Below are positions 1 through 16,847 of a stretch of DNA of 64,000 nt, piece by piece. The notes under the pieces are model-generated. The model had not been told where the DNA came from and ran no database searches. It saw nothing but the letters and a program-made list of their open reading frames with translations. Position 1 is the stretch's first letter, and the number at the start of each line of letters is the position of its first letter. Source of the DNA: Halocaridina rubra (taxonomy: Eukaryota; Arthropoda; Malacostraca; Decapoda; Atyidae); NCBI GenBank assembly GCA_037179515.1, contig JAXCGZ010002331.1, forward strand, positions 1-64,000, read 5' to 3'. A program made the translations under genes and the position numbers.

Positions 1-8
1 CCATCATT

Positions 9-28
9 GTGTGTGTGTGTGTGTGTGA
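9..28. repeat. (GT)n microsatellite
   Basis: About ten uninterrupted GT dinucleotides at the left edge of the window. Confidence 0.95.
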
Positions 29-55
29 GCCTGGCAGAAGAATAGTCATACGGCA

Positions 56-400
56 ATGTTGCCTCCCAAGCAAAATGGTGATTCTTCTTATGGCAGTTCT
101 GCGAAGAAAAGGAAAGCCATCACCATGGAAATTAAAGTATAAATAGTAAGACTCCTGGAAGAGAGTGAAACTGCTTCGAACTGGAATATTTAGAAGAAAG
201 CATGGCTGATTAAACGGATGGTATGCCGTGTACTTTGTTCAACTGCATGTCTGTTAGGACTAACAAAAGGAAAAATTAAGAATGCTTGAATGTGTGGAAA
301 GAAAACTCTTGGGCTATAAGCAACTCAAAGAGGGGGAGTCAAACTACCAACATTCCAAGATCAAGATCTAACGGTCCAGTTTGTTTTGTATGTACTGAGT
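56..400 (+). mobile_element. pogo/Tigger-like transposase N-terminal remnant
   Basis: Translating from the ATG at 56 gives a short basic leader followed by KKRKAITMEIKV, the typical start of the CENP-B-like helix-turn-helix of Tigger/pogo transposases, then an in-frame stop near 140 and further similar residues (IVRLLEE, TASNWN) broken by more stops. The catalytic part is absent. It is a dead 5' piece of a DNA transposon. Family placement rests on motif resemblance only; the right boundary is approximate. Confidence 0.55.
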
Positions 401-576
401 AGGTACTGTATTTATAATAATATTTTGTGCATTTTGTAAATGTTGTGTTATAGTGATTATTACTCAAAACTTTCTATAACCATGCCATTTGGAGGAAAAA
501 GAAGAAAAGCATAAAGCAGTATACGTAAGAGTAACAAAAAAAAATTTGAGTTGCTAAAAAAAAGGGGGGCAATGAA

Positions 577-580
<4 letters not shown>

Positions 581-647
<67 letters not shown>

Positions 648-680
648 CCCCCCTCCCCCCCTCCCCCCCTCCCTCCCCCT
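581..680. repeat. (CT)n array grading into C-rich tract
   Basis: A pure CT dinucleotide run occupies 581-643 and continues into a pyrimidine tract of C runs with single T to about 680. It lies about 110 bp upstream of the first PHD-gene exon seen. Confidence 0.95.
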
Positions 681-792
681 GTTCATCCAATCTCAACTTA
701 CGAACAGTTCAAGATACGAATGACTGTGTGGAACGTAATTCCTTCGTACACAGGGGAATTTACTTCATTCATTATTTTTTCTTCCTTATCAG

Positions 793-993
793 AGTGCTCT
801 TATGATGATTGTGCAAACTTTCATGAAAAAGCTCATTTACCATGTTCTGAGCGATGTAGCCGACCTTTTTTCTTTTGCTGTAAGAAGCCTCTAAATGATG
901 GTCTCATTGAATGTGGTAGAAGGGAAAACTGTCCGAAAGGAGGATGGTTTCATCTCAATAAGAAATGCTGTGGATTGTCTGAAGCACCTGAAG
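793..993 (+). CDS. PHD gene exon A (Cys-rich, first half of PHD finger)
   Basis: The acceptor is a T-rich tract ending tcag at 792; the exon starts with two bases of a split codon. It encodes CSYDDCANFHEKAH, more cysteines, and then the PHD core: CC, LIECG, NCPKGGWFH, KCCGLSEAPE. The donor is gtaag at 994. The WFH and GLSEAPE motifs are those of ING/PHF-type PHD fingers. The spacing His-x4-Cys is one residue longer than the usual His-x2-Cys if the first of the paired cysteines is the ligand. The upstream CxxxxC..H cluster may be a second small zinc module. Confidence 0.75.
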
Positions 994-3968
994 GTAAGAT
1001 TTTTTATATGAAGATATATTGCAATATTGATGTTTCCAAATGTAGTTTTTTATTTTATTTTGGTTGGAAATAATTTGGATGGAATCGATTATGGTGGAAT
1101 ATAATTGAATAGGTGAGCTATGTAGAGATTAAGCTACTAATAAGTGAGTTTAGTCTTCTGGGGAGAATTGTTAACTGGGATTACTGTATAGAGACTAGCA
1201 TCATAAATGATTAAAAGCCATTAGTTAATCGTGAGAGAAGGAAAATAACGCAATAATATAAGTAATCCACCCCCACAAAGGACAAGAGTATAGCAAAAAA
1301 GGCATCAAGATGGTACTCATCAGGCAACTTATCCAAAAGAGACACAGGGCAGTGCTTCCATGTAGGGAACATCTTTTTGTGTCGGTTATAAAAGATAAAA
1401 ATTAACAACAGCTTAATTTGAAAGTCGACGCAGGAGAGGAGGAAAATCGCATCAATCAGAGACTAAGTATGGAAAATAAATTATGCCCCATGCATAAAGG
1501 CCATGGCCCTCTGCCTCTGAGGATATCCTTCATACTCATGGATAGTACACTTGATAAACTATGTCCTTCTCACAAAGGACATAGGAATACTCCACTATAT
1601 GTAGTAAAAACTCACAACTCTAGGATAATGCCACTTCTTTTAAGCTTGGAAGAGAAGTTGCTAATAGCCACATAAGGAACTGCAAGTAACTGGAGAGATC
1701 ACAGGCTAGAATTAGGGTTATTTCATAAGGAGAAAACAAATTATGCAAGATTTGGATCAGTCAACACACCTTGATTATAGCCACAACAGGAACCCACATA
1801 GAAAACGTCCTACAAACTAGTTAAAAGAGGTATGTGTACCAAAAGGCTGAAACAAGATGAAAACTTTTGTATGACCTCTTAAGAGGAAAATTCTGCAGGG
1901 TGGCAAGCCCTCATCAGAATTCTCATTCAAGAAAAATGGTCTAAAGAATTCAACTAAACTTGAGAGACAAGAGAGGATGAGCCAGGAGAAAGAACATGCA
2001 ACTTAGCAAGGAACAACAAGGGAAGTAGGAAGATTAGCAAAACCAATATTGACAAGCTCCAACAAATATCATCCTCAGAGAAGCCTGCAAGAGAGTCACT
2101 TCTATAAAAGCAAGAAGCAAAATCAGGAGAAGCAAAAAGTCTAAATAACAGCCATATTCAGTAAACACTTTCAATAAGCCTAAGGGAGAGTCACCACCCA
2201 GGGACGAGACCTCAGCTCCATGGTGACAAATGAAAAAAGAGATTTGGATCCCTAAGACACACAAAGGGAAAAGAGAAGGTCTTCATAAGCTATAAACCAA
2301 ATATTCAAAAGGATATTATAAAGCAACAGGGAAGGCCACAATACAGCTCAAGTATTTCCAAAATCCCCAAACCATCAAACTAGAGAAATCCCGAGAAATT
2401 CCAGTTGTAACTTACACTACAAAGAAATAACCAGCTGAAGGCTGACAGTTTTCTTTTGTATAGTAAATCCACACTCAAGGACCAGCAAGAAGTGGAACCC
2501 ACGGGAAGTGAAAAAATGTCATCTCTTACAGCTTTTTCCTACCTGCCGCTCCTCACCTCAAGCAAGGTGAAAATCCTACAAAGAAAGCTTCTTATCTACC
2601 CCAGAGTGTAGCTGAATTCAGATTAGGAGTATAGTGTGGAGGAACACAAATTTTGGGGAGCTCAAAAGAGAATCGCTACTGAGAGCAACCTGGCAAAACA
2701 AATGGTCCCATCCCTGAAAACTACAGTGTTTGATACACAAATGGACTCTTCAGAGCTACTCCCTTAATGGTATGGCTAACACAATTGCAATGCACAGAAT
2801 GCTCATCCAAACCCCATTTGAGATGTGTCCATGCATCATTATCAACAGGGAAGTAGTCTAGAGAAAGGAAAAGATATTAGTTTAAAAAAAAAAGTCAAAG
2901 AGCTCACCTCAAAATGACAGATGTGCCAGATATGTTAATACGCCTACATCCACCTCTTTGAAAGAATGAAGAGTACTTTCACTTTCATAAAAGATGGAAA
3001 AAAGATAGAAGAGAGTAAGAGGATTTGAAAAAAATATTGTAGCTCTCTAGCCTAAACCGAAAAGAATAACACTATCCTTGACAAGAGGACAAAGGAGTAG
3101 GTAAGTGAAAAAATCAATATGCACAGATAGCCTTAAGTTCAGACGAATGATGAAGGACAACAATGTAGTTCACACAAAGAAAAATATTTATAATAAGTAT
3201 AAAAACTCATGAGAAAGAAAATTCAAGATTATTCATTTGGAAGTTGGAGGGAAAACTGATATAGAATTAAGGGATAGCTACTACAATTGTAAGCAGTGGT
3301 ATGTAAAGGGAGTGTCTATTAGTCCTTCTAGAGGCACTAAAACCCATGACCATACATTGTGTTTTTGCCTAGCAGTATTTAGGGCTGTTACCCCTCAGTA
3401 AAATATACTATTCTTTGGATTGTAGGTCCAGGAATCACCATGAGTATCTTTTAGGAATACTTGCCCTTCACTTAATATTTTCTCTCAGCTAGGAGTTACT
3501 ATATATTAACTTGGCAAGTTTTATTAGTACCTCTAGACTCATGACTGACATGGTTGATATCAGTTACCAAAAGAGATATATTGAAGAAAGTGTAAATTTC
3601 TTTTTTTTCTATTCAATATTTTCTCTCGCATCTTCAGCATTTATGCTCTTGAGAGAATGTGAGTGTACTCCAGCTTCTAAAGTCCTTTAAAGAAACGTGC
3701 ATTATATATAACATGACAATGATAATTATAGTTAATGGCTTTTGCCAGTTATTGTGTGTATTTGAGCCACTTAAAGTGTACATGTTTAACTGAGCTCTGG
3801 AATATTTGCAGTCAATATACAGGTCTACCATTAACAATTTGGTCGACTAAGCATTAAGAACGGAAACGTTCACTCATTAGAAACATTTGGATGTGATAGA
3901 GCTTCAAAGAGGATAATTATGGCTATAGGTATCTGTATATTCAATTTTTGCACTTTATATTTGTACAG
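994..3968. other. PHD gene intron 1, no recognised gene
   Basis: A-rich intronic sequence. The only internal pattern noticed is a loose duplication near 1,480-1,590 (two copies of a 'tatgcc..ataaaggccat' / 'tatgtcc..acaaaggacat' type motif). No transposase, RT or SINE box was recognised. Confidence 0.5.
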
Positions 3969-4211
3969 ATGACTGGCTCTGCAGCTCTTGTGTAATAAAC
4001 ACTCAAAAAAAAGGTACTCATGAAAAGCCTGATCTTATATGGGAGTATCATCGAGGTTTGCTTTGGTACTGCCTCTTTTTTGCTGTGGCTAACTCTGCTG
4101 AATGCCAAGGTAATGGATGGCTTCTCCATGCAGTGTGGAAAGTGTGCATGCCAGTCTTTGAAAGCCGAGGTCACACACAGTATTTACAGCAAGGATACTC
4201 ATTTCTATCAG
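3969..4211 (+). CDS. PHD gene exon B (end of PHD finger, start of C-terminal domain)
   Basis: The acceptor is tacag at 3968 and the donor gtaag at 4212. Joined to exon A it completes the finger with DDWLCSSC, the final Cys pair of a PHD. It then encodes YHRGLLWYCLFF, GNGWLLHAVWKVCMPVF and GHTQYLQQGYSFLS. This aromatic helical stretch resembles the part of DUF6589 proteins in which a work-up of 'GDG..L...WK....F...G.TNY..EA' is seen; that match is from memory and needs a profile search. Frame continuity across the splice, turning a half finger into a complete one, is the strongest evidence that the gene is real. Confidence 0.75.
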
Positions 4212-4897
4212 GTAAGCTTATATTCTGTAAAGTATTTGGTTATAATACTCTTGAGTTCAAATTATTTATATGTTTAAGTAATAAGCATTTGCCATCTCCC
4301 ATCTGTAGCTTTTTTGCTAAGCCTCTTTGAATTGGTGGGGTGCAAGATGTAGGAGGCAAAGTCTAAACACACAGCAGAATGATATTGTTTTAGATACTGA
4401 TCTATAAGGAAGTTGTGTAAGTAAACAGGAAATGGGTCCCATCCCATGATATTTTCTTAATTCTGCGAGTTTGTTTTAATATAAATAGGCTCAAGTCAAG
4501 TTTTCATGGTATTCTAAGGTTATAGATGGGTTATGGCATGTTTTTCATTTATGCATTACTATTGTGCATTGATAAGCTTCAGTGTGTAATCAGACAAAAA
4601 GAGGGTAGTATGTTGCAGACATGAATGGCGAGTGAGAGTAATATGTCACTCTTACTCGCCAGTACAAAGCTCAGACTTTTCATTTCTTTGTAACGAATTG
4701 CATACGTTTCTTTTTCTCTCAGCTGACTTTGTTTATGTTAAGATTTCGTCCAGCATGGTTGATCTGTAAAGAAAATAAAATAATGTTTAGAACCAAGGAA
4801 TATTAATAATACTATAATCTTGAAAATTAGATAAACCCCAAATAGGGTGAGTAAATAAATATTTTATGAGCAAGATATTGTGCCTGAATAGTGATAG

Positions 4898-5440
4898 GTA
4901 TCAGCTGATAAGGAAGCAGCAAAACGTTTGCTGATAGATATTCATTCTCCCGCATCCTCCTCCTTTTCTACCGCTTAATGCGATCAAATATTATGAAGAA
5001 AATTTTTAAAAAAGCATTAAGAACAAACAGCAAACAAATTTTCAATATAATATCGTCAGGGAAATAGCGTGTGAGGGTGCATCAGCTGATACGGAAGTGG
5101 CAAAACGTTTGTGGATAGAGGTTCGTTCTCCCGCATCCTCCTCCTCTTCTACTGCTTAAAGCGTTCGAATATTATGAAGACAATTGAAAAAAGCATCAAG
5201 AACAAACAGCAAAGAAATTTTCGACATAATATCGTCAGGGAAATAGCATGCGAGGGTGCAGCAGCTGATACAGAAGTGGCAATACATTTGTGGGTAGAGG
5301 TTCGATCTCCCGCATCCTCCTCCACTTCTACCACTTAATGCGATCGAATATTATGAAGATAATTGATAAAAAGCATTAAGAACAAACAGCAAACATACTT
5401 TCGATATAATATCGTCAGGGAAATAGTGTGTCTTCCTCCT
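4898..5440. repeat. ~180-bp tandem repeat, three copies
   Basis: The motif 'atcagctgata.ggaag..gcaa.ac.ttt' recurs at about 4,900, 5,081 and 5,260, each time followed by ctcccgcatcctcctcc, a ctacc/ctgcttaa segment and 'taatatcgtcagggaaatag'. The third unit ends near 5,430. Copies differ at scattered positions. It lies in PHD-gene intron 2 and no coding function is apparent. Confidence 0.85.
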
Positions 5441-5564
5441 TCTGTCTTTCCTAATTCTTATGACCTTTCATCCTTCAAAAATCAGATCTATCGTCATCTC
5501 AGAGCCTAGTCCTCCATATCTCTGGGTCCTCTGTACTTTGACTGTTTTTTTTTCCGTCTGTCGT

Positions 5565-5700
5565 TTTGCTTTGTGCAACATTACCTCGTCTCTGCCTTGC
5601 CCTTAACCTTTTTCTTTTCCTTCGTCTTGGTATTTTCTCGTGGCCGGGCCTATATTGATGAGGGCAGTTTCTGCCTGTCCCAGTGTCACTTAAAAAAAAA
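5565..5700 (+). repeat. Interspersed repeat R2, 3'-tail copy
   Basis: The segment with 'cttcgtcttggtattttctcgtggccgggcc..gatgagggcag..gcctgtcccagtgtcac' is diverged from the same tail seen at 48,440-48,535 (+) and 15,885-15,960 (-). It ends in an A run and a short TA run at 5,692-5,716, which fits a retroposed element. Confidence 0.5.
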
Positions 5701-5829
5701 AATATATATATATATATTTCATTTAAGTTTTACATGTACAGTACGATATACAGTACATGGGAAGGTGATAACAAAAACGCCACTGTCAAGCATCGCTAGC
5801 ATTGCATGGTATTCCTAGATACTTAATGA

Positions 5830-6478
5830 GTATTAGGCACACATTTCTTATGGCACTGGAAAGCATTTAATGCCACAAGGCTTCTGCTGACCATACTACT
5901 AATAAACCGCTTCATCTAATTTGTTGTGACTACCGGTTTTAATATGCTTGCTTTCAGTAAACGAACTAGTAAACTTAGAATAACCATGCACAAAATATTT
6001 AAGAGCATATTCCATGAATTTTGGTTTTGCCAAATGAATATCAGAAATGGCGTGCGTCTTCACACCATGTTCTTCGTAAACATGCTTCACTGATACACCG
6101 CTACATAGTTTCAAACTAGAGTCACTGAGTGCCTGTGCCAGAACCAAGAAACAGTCAGCTTTTGCGGAAGAAGTCAGTGCCGGGAACCAATCAGCAGCAT
6201 GCGTGTGAATTTTCGAATGAAAATGTCTTGCTCATCACAATAATCTGAACAAATGGTGCTACATGTAAACAAAGTGAGGGCCCATGCCAGCGCCAACTAC
6301 CGGCCAGCTCGCAAAGCAGCCATCAGTGGCACGCCACCATATGCATCAAGTGCGGAACTTTTAAAATTAAATATTCTAACTCAGATGGAAAGGAAAACAT
6401 TGCTCTGTATTTTTTGTCTATTAAATCCAAAGTCTGTTGAACTGAGGTCCATTAAATCGAAGGTTGAGTGTAATTGAG
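5830..6478 (-). mobile_element. Tigger-like transposase fragment
   Basis: The minus strand from about 6,130 to 5,899 encodes LKLCSGVSVKHVYEEHGV, then THAISDIHLAK, KPKFMEYALKYF and KLDEAVY, the second helix-turn-helix region of Tigger/Jerky transposases (GVSV..I.EE.GI....SDI.K.K and LDEAV..W). The catalytic DDE domain is missing. Near 6,430-6,475 a pogo-type terminal motif (ccattaaatcgaaggttgag) may be the element's end. A dead copy. Confidence 0.6.
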
Positions 6479-6977
6479 AGAAATTGGGACAAAGTGCTAT
6501 GAATTTTTGCAATTTTATTCCTTGGTAATTGAGAGTGATATTACATTACTCAGTGATTCATATTTAGCTGTGTGTCTAGAACTCTAGATAATACTTCGGT
6601 TAAATATGAATACAGTAGTACAAACACCAGTCTCAAAATCTATTTTAATGTATATCATTTTTACTGTTTTTACTGTTATTTGCCATATCTAATTCAAAAT
6701 ACACCTGAATTTAGGCGAAACAAAACACAATTGGGAGAGAATATGGTACAACCAATCGATATGGGCAGTAGAAAAATATAAATCTATTCATGACGCCATG
6801 ATATCACATGCCATTAGCACTATCTGTTGAAGAAACGATGAAACAGCCGGGAATGTTATTGTTTTTTCGTCAATATTTTGACAACAAATAGCAAGGAGGA
6901 CCCCCTGTCCTTGTTTCTAATGTGTGTTATGTGATCCAAGGAAATATGTAACAGTTAATGCCCTATATTTTTTACAG

Positions 6978-7109
6978 CGGTTGCTGGACGCATACCACGC
7001 CTTGCAGCTCATGATGCAGTGCATAATAGAACTGTCAATTTGAAAGGAGGCAAGAATAATAACATGAGCTGGGATAGAGTGATTGAAATATTCAATCAAG
7101 AAATCCTTA
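6978..7109 (+). CDS. PHD gene exon C
   Basis: The acceptor tttacag ends at 6977 and the donor gtaag starts at 7110. The exon encodes AVAGRIPRLAAHDAVHNRTVN, then LKGGKNNNMSWDRVIEIFNQ. The NRTVNLKGGKNNN stretch is reminiscent of DUF6589 signatures of the form 'N..VN..GG..NN'. Phase matches exons B and D. The exon is 132 bp and has no stop in the working frame. Confidence 0.7.
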
Positions 7110-7459
7110 GTAAGTATTTTGTTAATTTTTTCTGTCTCATTATAATATCTCATTTCTCAATTGCAGCTGGTCATAATTAGAAATTATGCATCTATGATTG
7201 CACTCCTTCACTTACTATTTCAAGGGTTAAAGACAAAAGATCTTAATTTTTTGCTATATTACTTTCAGTCGTAAAACTTCATGTAAACTCTTATACTTAT
7301 TTTTGTTAATGTGTTGGCACTGATAGAAGAGGTATAATGCATAGAGCATAAGAAATTACTGCTACCTAAAGTTTATGCTTAATTGGGACTAACGTACTAG
7401 ATTCAGTGAGACGTGTCACATGCCAAAAAAATTCTATAGTTTCCCAACATATATATATT

Positions 7460-12300
<4,841 letters not shown>

Positions 12301-12313
12301 CATTATTTTTCAG

Positions 12314-12654
12314 GAAAATCGTCTCTTTATAATGGAAGCCGTGAAGATCCTCTTGCTAGTCATGCAGTTGGGGCCTGGTTACACCTTGTGAATAATTCTT
12401 GGGAGAAAAGAATATGCCATAAACCAGAAGTTAAAGAAAGAGACATAAGTAAAATTGTTGACTCTTATGTTAAGTTTGTGAGGAGTGCAGATGTTCTTGA
12501 GAAAATCCCTGGTAGAAAAGCTTATAAGGATGTTGAATTTGCTCATAATATTTTTATTAAAAAACCTAATGAAATGGTGGATATGTTAAAGGACTTGAGC
12601 GAAAAAGATGAATCACGGCAAATGAACGAACAAGAGTCAGATATGGTAGAGTAA
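12314..12654 (+). CDS. PHD gene terminal exon D
   Basis: The acceptor tttttcag ends at 12,313 after a T-rich tract. The exon reads RKSSLYNGSREDPLASHAVG, then AWLHLVNNSWEKRICHKPEV, a charged helical region with KIVDSYVKFV, and an acidic tail ESDMVE before TAA. A canonical AATAAA lies 30 nt after the stop. The intron before it (7,110-12,313) is 5.2 kb and carries a MITE and a TA array. This is a C-terminal exon of the same protein as exons A-C by phase; its own function is not recognised. Confidence 0.75.
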
Positions 12655-12683
12655 TCAGTGACTGCATTTTCTCATTCAAGATC

Positions 12684-12689
12684 AATAAA
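12684..12689 (+). promoter_or_regulatory. Polyadenylation signal of PHD gene
   Basis: AATAAA lies 30 nt downstream of the stop at 12,654 and is followed by T/GT-rich sequence. This predicts a very short 3' UTR. Another AATAAA within 12,904-12,910 would, if used, place part of the hairpin below in the transcript. Confidence 0.55.
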
Positions 12690-12883
12690 GATACATTGTA
12701 TTCCGTGTAATGTATACTGTATATGAAATACTGTTTTAGATAAGGAATAGATATAATGTTATGTTTATTTGATAATATGTAGAATGAAAATCATATTTAA
12801 GCTATCTGCAATAATGTTTATTTCAATGTTTAAGATACATATACGTAAATTAATAACACTGAACTGTTAACATACAGTCTAAA

Positions 12884-13073
12884 ATGGTAGGAAAAGCCCA
12901 TTAAATAAAACTACGAAAATATATATATATATAAAGTACTGATTAATTTCGTGACCTAAACTGGTCACTTTCTCAAAGTACTTTGAGAAGTTGACCAGTT
13001 TAGGTCACGAAATTAATTAGTACTTTGCATATATATATTTTCGTTGTTTTATTTAATGGGCTTTTCCTACCAT
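12884..13073. repeat. Near-perfect 190-bp foldback inverted repeat
   Basis: The left arm starts atggtaggaaaagcccatta at 12,884 and the right arm ends with its complement at 13,073. The centre is the palindrome tctcaaagtactttgaga (12,971-12,988). Arms are about 92 nt with few mismatches and a small length difference in a TA run. It has no ORF. It resembles a foldback or MITE element; as RNA it would form a long stem. Confidence 0.85.
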
Positions 13074-13079
13074 ACATAT

Positions 13080-15060
13080 ACGTCATTAGACTATCAATTA
13101 CTTAGTTCTGTTGAAATATTGCTTACAAATACTATTTATGTCTTACGTTTTTATAAAAGATTCCCTCATAGTGTTTATATATTGTTAGTTGATTGAGTTT
13201 AAATATTTTCATTTTTCATAGTTTATAGCTTCATCACGGACACAGATTTATTTTAAATATTAACTTTTATAGTGATTACTGCTTTATTTTCATTTTCTTT
13301 TACCTACTTCATCCATCTGTTTCATTGTATATGTGCCGTCATATAACATTCAACATTTGCCATAGCTTTCAGTAGTGTTCTCATAGGTGTTGAAATTTGG
13401 TATAACAAGGATTATGGTCATTTGACTTAAATCTTATGAATATATTCATCATTGCAGATAAAATGAAGTTTCACTGCAGAATAGTTTATCAAGTTTTATT
13501 TCCATTTTCTACTCTGAGATATAGTACTTTTTATGAATGATACATTATATGGTATCCTCACTGTATAAACACTGTGCTAGTGCACAGTACCAAGGATTAT
13601 TTTTTTTATATTACACATACGAAGTGTATGATTGCATTTCATGTAATTAGGAGTTTGTATCCCAAATTTCCTTTTAAATAGCTTTTGGTTTAATCCTTAT
13701 AAAATTTTCAGATTATATCGCTGCCTCTTCTTGGGAGAAATGCTTACCAAAAGAGCATCGTCTTAAAAAGCGATACTGTATTACTTGCTGTTAGGATATT
13801 ACGTGTTACCTAACTAACTAGAGTTAGTTGTAATAAGAACGCTCATCATCCCTTGCAGATGTTATAGAATGTATTGGAAATTAGTGTCGTATTTTGAAAC
13901 ATCTTGCTTATTAAATTTGCCTTTTCTATAAGTACACTTATTATTACATTTTGTTGTGTATGTATTGGCTTCTTGTCCCTACTGCCCTCATTTCCATTTT
14001 AAGAAGCCTTACTTGTGGAATCCCCTCCATTGCTGTTATATCTTGATTGTTGTGATCTATGAAATGCATTACTTTTGCCTTTTTAAGTTTAATTTCTTCT
14101 TTAACTTAATATTTTCTTAACAGTATTCTTGGTATCATTGTCACCACCTTTATATCTTCCTCTTCATCTGAAAAATCTTTTTGCTCTTCTTTTCTTTTGT
14201 CACAATAAAGTCTGCATATATCATTCTGGTCACATCTACTGTAATTATTGTATGCTGATGGTAATTGACAAATGTGTGACAAACAACTGATAGGCAAATG
14301 TAAAGTTTGTCTCTTGAAAACATGAAAATTTAGCTGGTTCTTTTATACTTATTATTAAGACTGCTGTGTTTTCCAAAGTATATACTTTAAGAACTCTCAG
14401 GTGTAAAATCAGAAAAGTTACTGCCTCTTAGTTCCTCTCTACTTTTTCATTAGTTCTCATAATAAGAACTTATGAAATTTTAAGTGTATATATCTTTACA
14501 CATGGTTCGATTGTGTTAATGGAAACATTTCTTGTCATACTTCAGTGTCAAATGTTTTCAAAATGTTGGTGCTTTTTGTGTTATCTTGCTGTTTTTCATT
14601 CAACAGCCTTTCTTTTGGGAATCCACTTATTTATCATTTTGATTTAGCAGAATCTCATTTCTGGGTAGCTTTCTGGGAAGTATTATAGTTAATTATAATG
14701 AATATACTATTCTTATTAAAACTCATTATTTTTATGAGGACATAATACTTCAAAGGACTGAAATAGCATTTTATATTCTCATCAAAGAAGGATAAATGCT
14801 AGCAGTTAATCAAAGAGAGTATATTATTGTTTCAAAGCACTGTGGAAAGGAAATTAAATTTCATATATATCAATATTTTTATTATCCACATTTTATATAT
14901 AAAGAGGATATTTTTATTCGACCAGCAGCTAATGGGTAACATAGGACAATCAATAATATGTCTATTTTGTTTTAATATTTATACCTTGTCTAAATTACAA
15001 TCCTCAAATCATGGCTGCAGCCCCTACGTTAAAAACTAATTTGTGTCAGTGTTAACTTTT
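13080..15060. other. Intergenic AT-rich sequence
   Basis: Downstream of the PHD gene; no exon, tRNA or transposon motif recognised. Confidence 0.5.
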
Positions 15061-15082
15061 AATGCTTTTTTGAGTGGGGAAT

Positions 15083-15660
15083 TGGTAGCACTCGTGGTGG
15101 TGGTTGTTTGGATGGTGGGAGGTGCATATTGATGGTATCATTAGTTATGTGACAATTCCAAGATTACGGATGATGAATACAATTTTCAGTCAGTTGGAGC
15201 CGGGTCTAGGTAGTAAGAGGTTGTAAAAATGGAAAGGAGAAAGAAGCAGCGCAGAAAACCACATAAGCTATATAGAGAAGTAATCTTTTTCAGTGTGGTC
15301 TAAGAAGAACCATGGTATCTATATTGAGAACTCCACTTGTGATGGACTCTAAAATGCATACTGAAAAGGGCAAAATGACATTGAAATTTTAATGAAGTAA
15401 ACTGGTCTTAAAGCAGATAAGCAAGCTTGAGAAATTCACTCAACACTTGAAGGTAAAGCAAGAGGAGTTTCTAGTGAGATTACTGTAAATGATTTGAATA
15501 GTGAGAATGGTGTTTATAACTTATTGGAAAAGTTAGTGTTTCTTTTAGATAAGCAAAGAGGTGCATATATGGCTTATCAGGAGTTCCAGAGATTTGATAC
15601 CAATGTGTCCATTCCTGATTATCTATCAGAATTTGAGAGAAAATACTGTATTTAAAATTT
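15083..15660 (+). mobile_element. Copia-like LTR element, primer site and gag remnant
   Basis: It starts with tggtagca at 15,083, the same primer-binding-like string found in front of the copia-type gag at 62,465. Frame-broken gag follows: EGKARGVSSEI, TVNDLNSENGVYNLLEKL, KQRGAYMAYQEFQRF and IPDYLSEFERKY. Several stops and shifts precede these motifs. No LTR was delimited and nothing after gag is recognised. Confidence 0.6.
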
Positions 15661-15884
15661 TTTCATAATTAAATGGAACAGTCAAATGCAGTACACTCAA
15701 GCCTTGATTTAATAGTCTCCGATTTGACAGACTTCAGATTAAACGGACAAAGTCTGGAGCAGCAGCTTTATTATTTTTCAGTCATGGCAGAGACAGAGCT
15801 GTTAGGGCTACCTTCCCCTCAGTGTATCACTATACAGTAATCATAATAGTAATAATAATGATGGTAATAACAATATTTTTTCTT

Positions 15885-16095
15885 ATGACTGAGACACCAG
15901 GACGGGCCCAAACACAATAAAATAAAATTGCCTTCATCGGGCCTGGGCTTGAAGAAAACAAAGTAAAGAGAAACACATGCAAAGTGTTGTGACTTGTCAG
16001 ATGTGAAGGGATAATAAGAGATATGTAACGAATATCCAGGTATATTTGGTAAAGATGTAGGTATAGAAAAAGAACCGTAACTGAGGGAAGACCTA
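15885..16095 (-). repeat. Interspersed repeat R2
   Basis: On the minus strand this reads '..atacctggatattcgttaca..cttattatcccttcacatctgacaag..ttctctttac..ggcccgatgaaggca..cccgtcctggtgtc', collinear with the copies at 48,380-48,535 (+) and 22,665-22,795 (-). Confidence 0.75.
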
Positions 16096-16329
16096 ACATC
16101 AAAATGCTATTTAAGTCCAAACACCTTCAGCTGTAGTATCACAACTGGAGGTTGGTGTGAAAAAGGAAAAGCACTTTAGGGTAAAGTCTGCTTTATGTTT
16201 AATAATAATAGTAATAATAAAGTCCCTTGCATTTGATACATTATTATTTTTATTGATATTATAATTATTATTACTATAATACAGGCACTTTACTTACGAA
16301 CATACAAACATCCGAAGATGCAAATGAAG

Positions 16330-16846
16330 TGTAATTACCTAATTGTGCTTACGGGAAAGAGCCCCAAGCTCGTAACTTCCCGTCTCCTCATTGTTTCCAT
16401 TTTGTACTAAGTGATACTTGTCATACTTGTCCTTAAAACTATGGATTGAGTTTGCATTAACTACCTCCTCGCATAGCGAATTACACTCTTACACTAAAAA
16501 AGTACCTCCTTACATCCCGCAAAGAAGTTGTCTTACGAAGCTTCAAACTATGACCTCTAGTTCTAGTGCCAGCCATATCAAAATATTGATCCCTATCCAC
16601 TCTGTCATAACCATGGAGGAATTTAAAAACTGTCACCATATCCTCCCTCAATCTTCTAGCTTTGAGTGATGGTAAGTCTAAGTCCCTCACCCTCTCATCA
16701 TAACTAAGATTGCGTATTTCTGGAACCAGGTTCGTGGCATATCTTTGAGCCTTTTCCAGTTTAACTACATGCTTTTTCAAGGGTGGATTTCAAAATGGGG
16801 CTGCATATTCAAGCTGTGGCCCAACATAGGTTACATAAATATTCAT
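16330..16846 (-). mobile_element. CR1/Jockey-type LINE, 3' end copy
   Basis: The minus strand encodes the C-terminal end of the RT protein: YVTYVGPQLEYAAP, KLEKAQRYATNLVPEI, LPSLKARR, FKFLHGYDRVDRDQYFDMAG. It finishes in the family's shared terminal sequence (cctaattgtgcttacggg at about 16,338 on +). It is 5'-truncated at about 16,846, where a segment from the element's ORF1 is joined directly. Confidence 0.8.
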
Positions 16847-16847
16847 T

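Noticed and set aside
14106..14297. Minus-strand 63-codon frame with an acidic stretch
   Set aside because: No splice context or family resemblance was found.
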